Shown here piece after piece: positions 7,639-15,474 of a stretch of DNA of 25,122 bases. Positions within the stretch are counted from its first letter, which is position 1, and each line of letters opens with the position of its first letter. Location of the stretch: the NCBI GenBank assembly GCA_017390225.1, contig JAFPCL010000040.1:1-25122 (forward strand), written 5' to 3'. A program made the position numbers and the translations under genes. The stretch is from Clostridia bacterium (GTDB taxonomy: Bacteria; Bacillota; Clostridia; CAKSNL01; HGM11501). The notes beneath the pieces were generated by a model that was not told the origin of the DNA, did no database searches, and worked only from the letters and a program-made list of their open reading frames with translations.

Positions 7639-7665
7639 AAAAATGGCATAGGTATGTCCATTTTT
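7639..7665 (+). other. Hairpin in the nifJ leader
   Basis: AAAAATGG (7639-7646) pairs perfectly with CCATTTTT (7658-7665) across an 11-nt loop. It lies near the predicted 5' end of the nifJ mRNA. A/T-rich 5' stems of this kind can protect an mRNA. No U-tract follows the stem, so attenuation is unlikely. Confidence 0.4.
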
Positions 7666-7700
7666 GAACTCATAGAAAAAACTTTAGGAGGAAAAGTCTT

Positions 7701-10700
7701 ATGGCAAGAAAAATGAAAACCATGGACGGTAACAATGCCGCGGCTTGGGCGTCGTATCCTTTTACCGACGTTGCCGCTATTTATCCGATCACGCCTTCTT
7801 CCGTTATGGCAGAAGTTGTAGACGAATGGGCAGTTGCCGGCAAGAAAAATCTGTTTGGTCAAACGGTTAAGGTTGTTGAAATGCAATCCGAAGCAGGTGC
7901 CGCAGGTGCAGTTCACGGCTCTTTGGCAGCCGGTGCTGTGACCACCACCTTCACCGCTTCCCAGGGGTTACTTCTGATGATCCCCAATATGTATAAAATC
8001 GCAGGTGAACAGCTGCCCGGCGTTATCCACGTCAGCGCACGTTGCGTCGCTTCCCACGCACTGAACATTTTCGGTGATCATTCCGACGTTATGGCATGCC
8101 GCCAGACCGGTTATGCTATGCTTTGCTCCAACAATCCCCAGGAAGTTATGGACCTTGGTGCTGTAGCACACCTGGCAGCTCTGTCCGGCAAGGTTCCCTT
8201 CCTTCATTTCTTCGACGGTTTCCGTACTTCTCACGAAATCGATAAGATTGAAGTTTGGGATGACGAAGATCTGAAAGATCTGATTGATATGGATGCTGTG
8301 AAGGCATTCCGTAACAATGCCCTCAATCCCGAACGTCCCGTTCTGCGCGGTAGCGCTCAGAACCCCGACATCTTCTTCCAGAACAGAGAAGCATGCAACA
8401 CTTTGTATGACAACATCCCCGGTATCGTTGCTGACTACATGGCAAAGGTCAATGCCAAGATCGGCACCGATTATCAGCTGGTGAACTACTACGGTGCACC
8501 CGATGCCGAAAAGGTTATCGTTGCTATGGGTTCCGTTTGCGGCACCATCGAAGAAACCGTAGATTATATGCGTGCAAAAGGCGAAAAGGTGGGTCTTGTG
8601 AAGGTTCATCTGTATCGTCCTTTCCCCGTAGAAGCATTCTTAAATGCTATCCCCTCCACCGTTAAGAAGATTGCGGTTTTAGACCGTACCAAAGAACCCG
8701 GCGCTATCGGCGAACCCCTGTTCCTGGATGTATGCACTTGCTTCATGGGCAAGGAAAATGCACCCAAGATCATCGGCGGCAGATACGGTCTGGGCTCCAA
8801 GGACGTTGTTCCGGCCGACATCTTCGCAACCTTCAAGAACCTGGATGCAGATGCACCCAAGGAACGCTTCACTCTGTCCATCACCGACGACGTGACCTTC
8901 CTGTCTCTGCCCCGTGAAGAAGCTCCCAACACCGCTGCAGAAGGCATCACCTCTTGTAAGTTCTGGGGTCTGGGTTCCGACGGTACGGTTGGTGCCAACA
9001 AGAACTCCATCAAGATTATCGGTGACCACACCGACCTGTTCGCACAGGCATATTTCTCCTACGACTCCAAGAAGTCCGGCGGTATCACCGTTTCTCACCT
9101 TCGTTTCGGTAAGCAGCCCATTAAGTCCACCTACCTCATCAACAAGGCAAACTTTGTTGCTTGCCACAATCCTTCTTATGTGGATAAGTACAGCATGGTA
9201 GAAGACCTGATTCCCGGCGGCACCTTCCTTCTGAACTGCGCTTGGGATATCGATGAGCTGTCCAATCGTCTGCCCGCTTCCATGAAGCGTTATATCGCAG
9301 AAAACAAGATTAACTTCTACACCATCGATGCTATTGCTATCGCTCGTGAACTGGGCCTTGGCAACAAGACCTCCATCGTTCTGCAGTCTGCTTTCTTCAA
9401 GCTGGCAAATGTTATCCCCTTTGAGGATGCTGTCGGCTACATGAAGGATGCTGTTGTGAAGTCCTTCGGCGCAAAGGGCGAAAAGATTGTTTCCATGAAC
9501 CACGCCGCTATCGCAGAAGGCGAAAAGAACATTAAGAAGATTGACGTTCCTGCGGATTGGGCAAATGCTGTCGATGCTCCCAAGGCAGAAGTTGACGAAC
9601 CCGAATTCATCAAGAATGTTCTTCGTCCCTGTAATGCACAGGCCGGTGACGCTATTCCCGTGTCCACCTTCATGAACATGATTGACGGTCATATGCCCCA
9701 GGGCTCTGCCGCATACGAAAAGCGCGGTATCGCTGTTGACGTTCCCTCCTGGAATGCTGAAAAATGTATCCAGTGTAACCAGTGCGCCACCGCTTGCCCC
9801 CATGCAGCCATCCGCCCGGTTGTGCTGACCGAAGAAGAGCTGAAAAATGCTCCCGCTGCTATGAAGTCCAAGAAGATGATCGGCAAGGGCTTCGAAGGTT
9901 ATGCCTTCTCCATGATTATCACTCCCTTGGATTGCTCCGGTTGCGGCAACTGCGTCAAGGTCTGCCCCGAAAAGGTTCAGGCTCTGACCATGGAACCCCT
10001 GGATTCTCAGATGGCTCAGCAAGAATGCTTCGACTACGGCGTGAAGCTGGCTCCCAAGGCAGACGTTTTGGCTCAGCCCATGACCGTAAAGAACGTTCAG
10101 TTCCATCAGCCTCTTCTCGAGTTCTCCGGCGCATGCGCAGGCTGCGGCGAAACTCCCTATGCAAAGCTGATCACCCAAATCTGCGGTGACAGAATGTATA
10201 TCTCCAACGCAACGGGTTGCTCCTCCATCTGGGGCGGTAGCGCACCCACCACGCCTTACACCACCAACTACAAGGGCCACGGTCCTGCTTGGGCAAACTC
10301 TCTGTTTGAAGACAACGCAGAACACGGCTTAGGTATGGAAGTTGCCGCAAAGCAGCTGCGTGATCGTTTGGCAGAACAAGTTGCCGCTATCGACAACGCA
10401 GGTGTTCAGGAAGCTGCCAAGGCTTGGAAAGACACCTATGAAAACGGCGCAGAAAATGCCGCCGCTACCGAAGCTTTGGTTGCAGCTCTGGAAGCTTGCG
10501 GTACCGAAGAAGCAAAAGCAGTTCTCGACTATAAAGAATACCTGTCCAAGAAGTCCGTTTGGATCTTCGGTGGTGACGGTTGGGCATACGATATCGGTTT
10601 CGGCGGTCTGGATCACGTTCTGGCTTCCGGCGAAGACGTCAACGTCATGGTCTTCGATACCGAAGTTTACTCCAATACCGGCGGTCAATCCTCCAAGTCT

Positions 10701-11204
10701 ACCCCCACCGGTGCCGTTGCACAGTTCGCTGCCGGCGGTAAGCCCATCAAGAAGAAGAACCTGGCTGAAATCGCTATGTCCTACGGCTATGTCTACGTTG
10801 CACAGATCGCTCTGGGCTACGATATGGCACAAGCAGTTAAGGCCATCCGCGAAGCTGAAAGCTACAACGGTCCTTCCCTTATCATCGGTTATGCTCCCTG
10901 TATCAACCACGGTATCCGCGGCGGCATGATCGACACCCAGAAGATCATCAAGAACGCAGTTCTTGCAGGTTACTGGCACACCTTCCGCTTCAATCCGGCT
11001 CTGATTGAAGAAGGCAAGAATCCCTTCACTCTCGATTCCAAGGAACCCTCTGCCGAATATCGCGATTTCATCATGAACGAAGTTCGCTACAGCTCCTTGG
11101 CAAGAAAGTTCCCGGAAAGAGCAGAAGAGCTGTTCACCGAAGCCGAAAAGCAGGCAAAGGACAAGTACGAACATCTGTCCAAATACGGCAAGCTGTTTGA
11201 ATAG
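7701..11204 (+). CDS. nifJ: Pyruvate:ferredoxin (flavodoxin) oxidoreductase
   Basis: A 1167-residue single-chain PFOR that oxidises pyruvate and CoA to acetyl-CoA and CO2 and reduces ferredoxin or flavodoxin; cytoplasmic, central to anaerobic fermentation. It starts at ATG 7701 behind TTAGGAGG. The N-terminal domain shows YPITPSSVMAEVVDEWA. Two ferredoxin-type 4Fe-4S sites follow: Cys689, 692, 695, 699 and Cys745, 748, 751, 755. The proximal cluster is Cys812, Cys815, Cys840 and a later cysteine. The TPP site shows GGDGWAYDIG (from Gly957) and NTGGQ (992-996). Length matches the homodimeric bacterial enzyme. Codons are strongly biased to CCC, ACC, AAC, TTC and AAG, unlike the preceding A/T-rich genes, as expected from translational selection. 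It has its own promoter and hairpin terminator and is probably monocistronic. Confidence 0.98.
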   Translation: MARKMKTMDGNNAAAWASYPFTDVAAIYPITPSSVMAEVVDEWAVAGKKNLFGQTVKVVEMQSEAGAAGAVHGSLAAGAVTTTFTASQGLLLMIPNMYKIAGEQLPGVIHVSARCVASHALNIFGDHSDVMACRQTGYAMLCSNNPQEVMDLGAVAHLAALSGKVPFLHFFDGFRTSHEIDKIEVWDDEDLKDLIDMDAVKAFRNNALNPERPVLRGSAQNPDIFFQNREACNTLYDNIPGIVADYMAKVNAKIGTDYQLVNYYGAPDAEKVIVAMGSVCGTIEETVDYMRAKGEKVGLVKVHLYRPFPVEAFLNAIPSTVKKIAVLDRTKEPGAIGEPLFLDVCTCFMGKENAPKIIGGRYGLGSKDVVPADIFATFKNLDADAPKERFTLSITDDVTFLSLPREEAPNTAAEGITSCKFWGLGSDGTVGANKNSIKIIGDHTDLFAQAYFSYDSKKSGGITVSHLRFGKQPIKSTYLINKANFVACHNPSYVDKYSMVEDLIPGGTFLLNCAWDIDELSNRLPASMKRYIAENKINFYTIDAIAIARELGLGNKTSIVLQSAFFKLANVIPFEDAVGYMKDAVVKSFGAKGEKIVSMNHAAIAEGEKNIKKIDVPADWANAVDAPKAEVDEPEFIKNVLRPCNAQAGDAIPVSTFMNMIDGHMPQGSAAYEKRGIAVDVPSWNAEKCIQCNQCATACPHAAIRPVVLTEEELKNAPAAMKSKKMIGKGFEGYAFSMIITPLDCSGCGNCVKVCPEKVQALTMEPLDSQMAQQECFDYGVKLAPKADVLAQPMTVKNVQFHQPLLEFSGACAGCGETPYAKLITQICGDRMYISNATGCSSIWGGSAPTTPYTTNYKGHGPAWANSLFEDNAEHGLGMEVAAKQLRDRLAEQVAAIDNAGVQEAAKAWKDTYENGAENAAATEALVAALEACGTEEAKAVLDYKEYLSKKSVWIFGGDGWAYDIGFGGLDHVLASGEDVNVMVFDTEVYSNTGGQSSKSTPTGAVAQFAAGGKPIKKKNLAEIAMSYGYVYVAQIALGYDMAQAVKAIREAESYNGPSLIIGYAPCINHGIRGGMIDTQKIIKNAVLAGYWHTFRFNPALIEEGKNPFTLDSKEPSAEYRDFIMNEVRYSSLARKFPERAEELFTEAEKQAKDKYEHLSKYGKLFE

Positions 11205-11239
11205 TCTTTGCCTTTAGGGGAAAAACCTAAAAAATAATA

Positions 11240-11290
11240 AACACAGGGACACCTTCCGAAAAAAACGGGGGTGTCCCTGTTTGTTATTGT
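11240..11290 (+). terminator. nifJ terminator, first copy of a repeated hairpin
   Basis: ACAGGGACACC (11243-11253) pairs perfectly with GGTGTCCCTGT (11270-11280), followed by TTTGTTATTGTTT. The loop contains an A7 run flanked by CCG/CGG. A near-identical hairpin occurs at 12960-12993. Confidence 0.7.
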
Positions 11291-11358
11291 TTCAAAGAGT
11301 ATTTGGAATTTATCAACTTTATTCGCCGTAAAAAGTGTAATTACTTTTCTAAAACTCG

Positions 11359-11387
11359 TTGCATTTTTTGTGATTCTGTGATATACT
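11359..11387 (+). promoter_or_regulatory. Promoter of the first DUF4143 ATPase
   Basis: TTGCAT (11359-11364), a 17-bp spacer and TATACT (11382-11387). Transcription would start near 11394, leaving a leader of about 25 nt before ATG 11419. Confidence 0.75.
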
Positions 11388-11418
11388 ATATTTGCATGAT
11401 AATAACGGAGGTGCATGT

Positions 11419-12717
11419 ATGTTCCGAATTGCTATTGAGAAATTATTCAAATGGAAAGAAAGCAAACACCGTAAGCCTTTAATTATTGAAGGTGCACGTC
11501 AGGTCGGCAAGACTTGGTTGATGAAAGAATTTGGCAGACAGGCGTATGCGGATACCGTATATATCAATTTTGATTCCAATGCCGCCATGGCAGAGCTGTT
11601 TTCTTCTGATTTAGATACAGAGCGCTTGATAATAGGCTTGGAACTGTATGTTGGACGTAAAATCAATCCCGACAATGATTTGCTGATTTTTGATGAAGTG
11701 CAGGAAGTCCCAAGAGCACTCAGTTCTTTGAAATATTTCTATGAAAATGCACCACAGTATCACATTGTATGTGCCGGTTCTTTGCTCGGTATTGCCCTGC
11801 ATCAAGGTACGTCTTTCCCTGTTGGCAAAGTGGATTTTTTGAAGTTGTATCCTCTTTCTTTCAAAGAATTTTTAATGGCAACCGATAAAGGTCGGTTTGC
11901 TGAATTGCTTGATAAGCAAGATTTTCAAATGATTACGAACTTCAAGCAAACATATATTGATGCTTTGAAGCATTATTACTTTGTTGGCGGTATGCCTGAA
12001 GCGGTGCAAAGTTTTGCAGAGAATAAAGACTTTAATGAGGTTCGCGAAATTCAAAAGCGAATCCTTGTAGCTTACGAACAGGATTTCTCTAAGCACGCGC
12101 CCAACGAAATTGTTCCAAGATTACGTATGTTGTGGAACAGCATTCCTTCCCAGTTAGCGAAAGAAAACAAGAAGTTTATCTACGGTCTTGTTCGTGAAGG
12201 TGCTCGTGCGAAAGACTACGAAACCGCCATTATGTGGCTCAGCGACTGCGGACTTGTCCATAAGATCAGTCGTGTCAATACGCCGGGGATTCCTTTACGG
12301 GCGTATGAGGATTTGAAAGCATTTAAGTTGTTTGCGGTAGACGTTGGTCTCCTTGGTTGTATGGCAGGACTGCGTCAGCGTACGCTGCTTGACGGCAACG
12401 ATCTTTTTGTTGAATTTAAAGGCGCGCTTACAGAGCAGTATGTTTGTCAACAGCTGAAGACCATTCGAAATTTGGATGTTTATTACTATACCAACGACAG
12501 AGGTTCCTGCGAGGTTGACTTTGTTATTGACACGGGCGATTTTGTTATTCCCGTTGAAGTAAAGGCAGAAGTAAATCTCAGAGCAAAGAGCCTAAAAACC
12601 TATCATGAAAAATTTTCGCCCGAAGTTTCTGTTCGCACATCCATGGCGGACTTCAAAAAAGAAGACTGGCTCGTTAATCTGCCGCTATATGCAATAGATC
12701 AGATTGCTCAAATATAA
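11419..12717 (+). CDS. AAA_14/DUF4143 ATPase, copy 1
   Basis: A 432-residue cytoplasmic ATPase of the widespread AAA_14 plus DUF4143 family; its cellular role is not established. ATG 11419 is chosen because ACGGAGG (11405-11411) lies 7 nt upstream; an upstream in-frame TTG at 11392 falls at the predicted transcription start. The N-terminal AAA module has Walker A GARQVGKT (25-32), Walker B LLIFDEVQ with Asp92-Glu93, and the family motif CAGSLLGIAL with TSFPVGK. The C-terminal DUF4143 part keeps a nuclease-like motif: Glu365-Val-Asp367 followed by PVEVKAE with Glu380 and Lys382, the D...ExK pattern of the PD-(D/E)XK fold. It has its own promoter and lies between two copies of the same hairpin, so it may be an independent cassette. 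A second, diverged family member is at 16998. Confidence 0.88.
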   Translation: MFRIAIEKLFKWKESKHRKPLIIEGARQVGKTWLMKEFGRQAYADTVYINFDSNAAMAELFSSDLDTERLIIGLELYVGRKINPDNDLLIFDEVQEVPRALSSLKYFYENAPQYHIVCAGSLLGIALHQGTSFPVGKVDFLKLYPLSFKEFLMATDKGRFAELLDKQDFQMITNFKQTYIDALKHYYFVGGMPEAVQSFAENKDFNEVREIQKRILVAYEQDFSKHAPNEIVPRLRMLWNSIPSQLAKENKKFIYGLVREGARAKDYETAIMWLSDCGLVHKISRVNTPGIPLRAYEDLKAFKLFAVDVGLLGCMAGLRQRTLLDGNDLFVEFKGALTEQYVCQQLKTIRNLDVYYYTNDRGSCEVDFVIDTGDFVIPVEVKAEVNLRAKSLKTYHEKFSPEVSVRTSMADFKKEDWLVNLPLYAIDQIAQI

Positions 12718-12956
12718 TGGAAGAATAAATGGGGGCTCTGTTGTGTTTATTCGTGTAAATGAGATTGAAAAGTGCAGACGGATTTGCTATATTGAAAAGA
12801 AAATAGGAACATTCGATGTCGTGAGGATAAAGAAATGCATACGCCGGTGTTTGCAGAAAAAAGTGGCACGGAATGGTGAATAGGCACATCAAGAGGGATA
12901 ATGATTTGAAAATGTAACAAATAGTGACGCGCCACCAAACAGCTTAATCATAATGA

Positions 12957-12995
12957 AACACAGGGACACCTTCAAAAAAAGGGGTGTCCCTGTTA
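12957..12995 (+). repeat. Second copy of the repeated ACAGGGACACC hairpin
   Basis: ACAGGGACACC (12960-12970) pairs perfectly with GGTGTCCCTGT (12983-12993). The stem arms, the preceding AAAC and the A7 loop run are the same as at 11240-11284; only the inner CCG...CGG is lost. It lies 240 bp after the DUF4143 gene, so it is a dispersed hairpin rather than a gene-specific terminator. It may still stop transcription, although no real U-tract follows. Confidence 0.65.
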
Positions 12996-13077
12996 CGTAT
13001 GTTTACACAGATGAAAAAACCTAAAGAAAGGGTGTAGCATCGACCATTCGAGCATATTTTTTGATTGTGCAGACAGA

Positions 13078-13111
13078 TTTGTCATAGGTTTGTCATATAT
13101 TATTTGATAAA
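13078..13111 (+). promoter_or_regulatory. Phased TGTCATA repeats (Pho-box-like) and -10
   Basis: TTTGTCATA occurs twice, at 13078-13086 and 13089-13097, so the TGTCATA cores are exactly 11 bp apart, one helical turn. This layout resembles OmpR/PhoB-family binding sites, and the core equals the repeat of the E. coli Pho box. GATAAA (13106-13111) is a possible -10, placed as in activator-dependent promoters where the box replaces the -35. Which regulator binds is unknown. Confidence 0.5.
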
Positions 13112-13141
13112 CTAAATAAATCGTATTTTAGGAGGGGTTTT

Positions 13142-14593
13142 ATGAAGAAGATTTTTGCGATTCTTATGGCGATGTGTATGTTGAGAGGTTTGCTTTGCAT
13201 CGCAGCCTTTGCCGCAGAACCTGCCGCCGGCGTTGTGCTCCGTGTGAGTGCACTCAAGGAGGGCGACACGCCCGAATATGAATTTATTGGTGACTACGAG
13301 AGCTTTGAAGACGGCTGGAACGCCGCGATGGAGCTGGCGGACAGCGAGGCGATGGAAACAAATAACTATGACCGTGTTGTCGTTGACCTTTATGACGATT
13401 GGACAGCGGTTGACGGGCAGTTTACCGAAGATTTTCGCAACGGCTCCGGCTTCGACTGGGATGCTATTTATGTCCAAGATGGCGTGAGAATAACGCTCAA
13501 TATGAACGGGCACACCATCAATCGCGGCCTTACCGAATGGGAGAATAACGGCGAGGTTATGTGCATTGATGAGGATGCAGACGTGATTATTCATGATGGT
13601 ACGATTAAAGGCGGATGGAGCTGCAACGGCGCAGGAGGTATCCACATCAAGGATAATGCGAATGTTACGCTTGATAATGTAAACATTATGGATAACAAGG
13701 TTGACGATGATGATGGTGCCGGCATTGCCGTATATGACGGAGCCGTCCTTACGATGAACGGCGGCAGTGTTTCTTATAATGCATCATATAATGCTGTGTA
13801 TGGCGGTGGCGTTTATGTCGAAAATGCGAGTGCTTTTTTCACCGATGTAACCTTCCAAGATAACCGGGGCTTCCATCGCAGTACACATGGAGCGGCTGTT
13901 TATGTGGATAACGGCACTTTAAAGATGGAAAATTGTCAAATTTTCGGTAACGGATTGATGCAAGAAAGTGATGACGATACAAGCCGACCTGCCTATTCTG
14001 TTATCAACCTCTCAAACGGCAGTGATGCTACAATCACGGGGACGGAATTCTTTGAGAATGGCGGCGCATATGAAACTTATACGGAACATAACACCATGAA
14101 ATATACGACGGTTATCAACACGATTGCCAGCCAACTTACCATGGAAAAGTGTACCTTTCACGATAATCATCAGGTGTATTTGATTCAGTCTGAAGCTTCG
14201 ATATTGAACGCGGTTCACTCGGATTTTACCGGAAATCATTCTTTTGTTTTCTACGGAAACTGTGCAAGGGGACGTGATAGCGCGTTTACAAACTGTACAT
14301 TCGACTACAGCGAGCCGATGTTGAACCTTGAAGATACGTTCTTTTTCAATCTTTCCGATGCAGGGCTCAGCTTTGTGGATTGTGTGTTTGGCGATGCAAC
14401 CTTTAATGAAAAGGATGCGGCGCAGTTTATTGATACCGAAGAACCCGATGGCAGCAATTATCCGGCATCCATTTTTGGGGAAGGGTCGCTTGTGATGATT
14501 ATTGCCATTCTTGCGCTGATTGCTATTTCGATTTGTATTATCGTGGCATACAGAAAGAAAGTATTGCATGCGAACGTCGAAGACAAAGAATAA
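13142..14593 (+). CDS. Membrane-anchored beta-helix surface protein
   Basis: A 483-residue secreted protein with type-I membrane topology. It starts at ATG 13142 behind GGAGGGG. An N-terminal signal peptide (MKKIFAILMAMCM..., probable cleavage after AFA near residue 24) leads to an extracellular region of about 420 residues. From about residue 115 this shows right-handed beta-helix repeats: ITLNMNGHTI, VIIHDGTIKGG, VTLDNVNIMDN, LTMNGGSVSYN, GGGVYVENASA, LKMENCQIFGN, LTMEKCTFHDN. Near residues 447-468 is one transmembrane helix, then RKK and a short acidic tail inside the cell. There is no LPXTG. Beta-helix proteins often bind or cleave polysaccharides, but no catalytic motif is recognised, so an adhesive or structural role is equally possible. 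It heads a four-gene unit ending with a PrsW-like protease that might cut it. Confidence 0.82.
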   Translation: MKKIFAILMAMCMLRGLLCIAAFAAEPAAGVVLRVSALKEGDTPEYEFIGDYESFEDGWNAAMELADSEAMETNNYDRVVVDLYDDWTAVDGQFTEDFRNGSGFDWDAIYVQDGVRITLNMNGHTINRGLTEWENNGEVMCIDEDADVIIHDGTIKGGWSCNGAGGIHIKDNANVTLDNVNIMDNKVDDDDGAGIAVYDGAVLTMNGGSVSYNASYNAVYGGGVYVENASAFFTDVTFQDNRGFHRSTHGAAVYVDNGTLKMENCQIFGNGLMQESDDDTSRPAYSVINLSNGSDATITGTEFFENGGAYETYTEHNTMKYTTVINTIASQLTMEKCTFHDNHQVYLIQSEASILNAVHSDFTGNHSFVFYGNCARGRDSAFTNCTFDYSEPMLNLEDTFFFNLSDAGLSFVDCVFGDATFNEKDAAQFIDTEEPDGSNYPASIFGEGSLVMIIAILALIAISICIIVAYRKKVLHANVEDKE

Positions 14594-14617
14594 AACATAA
14601 AACAAGGAAAGTATTCG

Positions 14618-14660
14618 CTTGCCAACCTGCAAAGCTTCATGAGAATTGCAGGTTGGCAAG
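14618..14660 (+). other. Perfect 15-bp intercistronic hairpin
   Basis: CTTGCCAACCTGCAA (14618-14632) pairs perfectly with TTGCAGGTTGGCAAG (14646-14660) across a 13-nt loop. No U-tract follows (TGTGCTTTA), so it is more likely a partial terminator, a processing site or an mRNA stabiliser that lowers expression of the genes after the beta-helix gene. Confidence 0.6.
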
Positions 14661-14697
14661 TGTGCTTTACATAAGAGCATGAAAGAAGGAGAAATTT

Positions 14698-15438
14698 ATG
14701 ACACTTGAAATTGCATTGGTGATTGTTGGTGCTTTGATTGTAATCGTCGGATTGGTGTCCGGTATCACGAGCCTTTGGCTTATGGTTAAGTATTTTCGTT
14801 TTCATCGCAGGGAAAACAGTTTAGGACTCACCGGCATGCAGATTGCAAGAAAAATTTTGGATGATCACGGCCTTGGGCACATTAAAGTTAAGAAAACAGG
14901 CTCGCTTTTGTTTGGCAATAGCTATAGCCACTATTTCAAAACAGTGCGCCTCAGAAGTCGTGCCCGTCATGAGGCCGGCTTGACATCCATGGGAATGGGC
15001 GCACAAAAGGCAGCTTTGGCAATCCTCGATAAAGAAGGCGATGAGGATATGAGAAAACGTATCCGGCTTGTGCCTTTGGTTTCCTTCGGTCCTTTTGCCT
15101 TTATTCCTTTAATCTTGATTGGCGCAGTGCTTGATTACTTTGTGCTGCATGGGAGCGGAATATGTACGCTTGTGCTTGGTGCAATCGGTCTTCTGTTTTA
15201 TGTATACGCCATTGTGCTTTCGGTGTTGACACTGAAAACGGAAAAGAAAGCGCAGAATAGGGCATATGAGATTCTTGAACGAGATTATCATATTACAGAT
15301 GACGAGCTTTCGGCACTCAAAGAACTGTTCCGTCTATACAATATACAATATATCAATGATATCATTCTTTCTTCCCTTGAGCTTTTATACACGCTTCTTG
15401 AAATTGCCATTGCCATAAACGGAAACTCGGATAATTAA
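14698..15438 (+). CDS. YugP-like zinc-peptidase homologue lacking HEXXH
   Basis: A 246-residue membrane protein starting at ATG 14698 behind AGAAGGAG. It resembles the YugP/Zn_peptidase_2 family: an N-terminal transmembrane helix (4-32), then LTGMQIARKILDDHGL (44-59), then TVRLRSRARHEAGLTSMGMG and LVPLVSFGPF, two further hydrophobic segments and a C-terminal helical tail. Compared from memory with B. subtilis YugP, the region aligns without gaps, but the HEVGH zinc motif is replaced by QKAAL (103-107). A glutamate corresponding to that of the later VEF motif is kept (Glu182). It should therefore not bind catalytic zinc and is probably a pseudo-protease with a scaffold or substrate-binding role (inference). 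It lies between the beta-helix gene and two membrane-protein genes, the last a PrsW-like protease. Confidence 0.72.
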   Translation: MTLEIALVIVGALIVIVGLVSGITSLWLMVKYFRFHRRENSLGLTGMQIARKILDDHGLGHIKVKKTGSLLFGNSYSHYFKTVRLRSRARHEAGLTSMGMGAQKAALAILDKEGDEDMRKRIRLVPLVSFGPFAFIPLILIGAVLDYFVLHGSGICTLVLGAIGLLFYVYAIVLSVLTLKTEKKAQNRAYEILERDYHITDDELSALKELFRLYNIQYINDIILSSLELLYTLLEIAIAINGNSDN

Positions 15439-15474
15439 CGGTATAAAAACTTGCATGACAGGAGGTGCAAAAAA

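Larger units (their letters stand above)
12718..13141. other. 424-bp intergenic region
   Basis: It holds the second copy of the repeated hairpin (12960-12993) and the TGTCATA repeats at 13080-13097. A 46-codon frame opens at GTG 12743 and ends at TAG 12883 with a basic, cysteine-containing product. It has only a GGGGG tract as a possible ribosome binding site, and I do not call it a gene. Otherwise nothing is recognised. Confidence 0.5.

Noticed and set aside
8679..10325. 548-codon ORF on the - strand inside nifJ
   Set aside because: It lies wholly antisense to a gene with clear PFOR motifs, and its product shows no family feature; long antisense frames are expected from the biased codons of nifJ.
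12743..12883. 46-codon frame starting with GTG in the gap after the first ATPase
   Set aside because: Only a GGGGG tract as a possible ribosome binding site, no recognised domain, and a length that occurs by chance.
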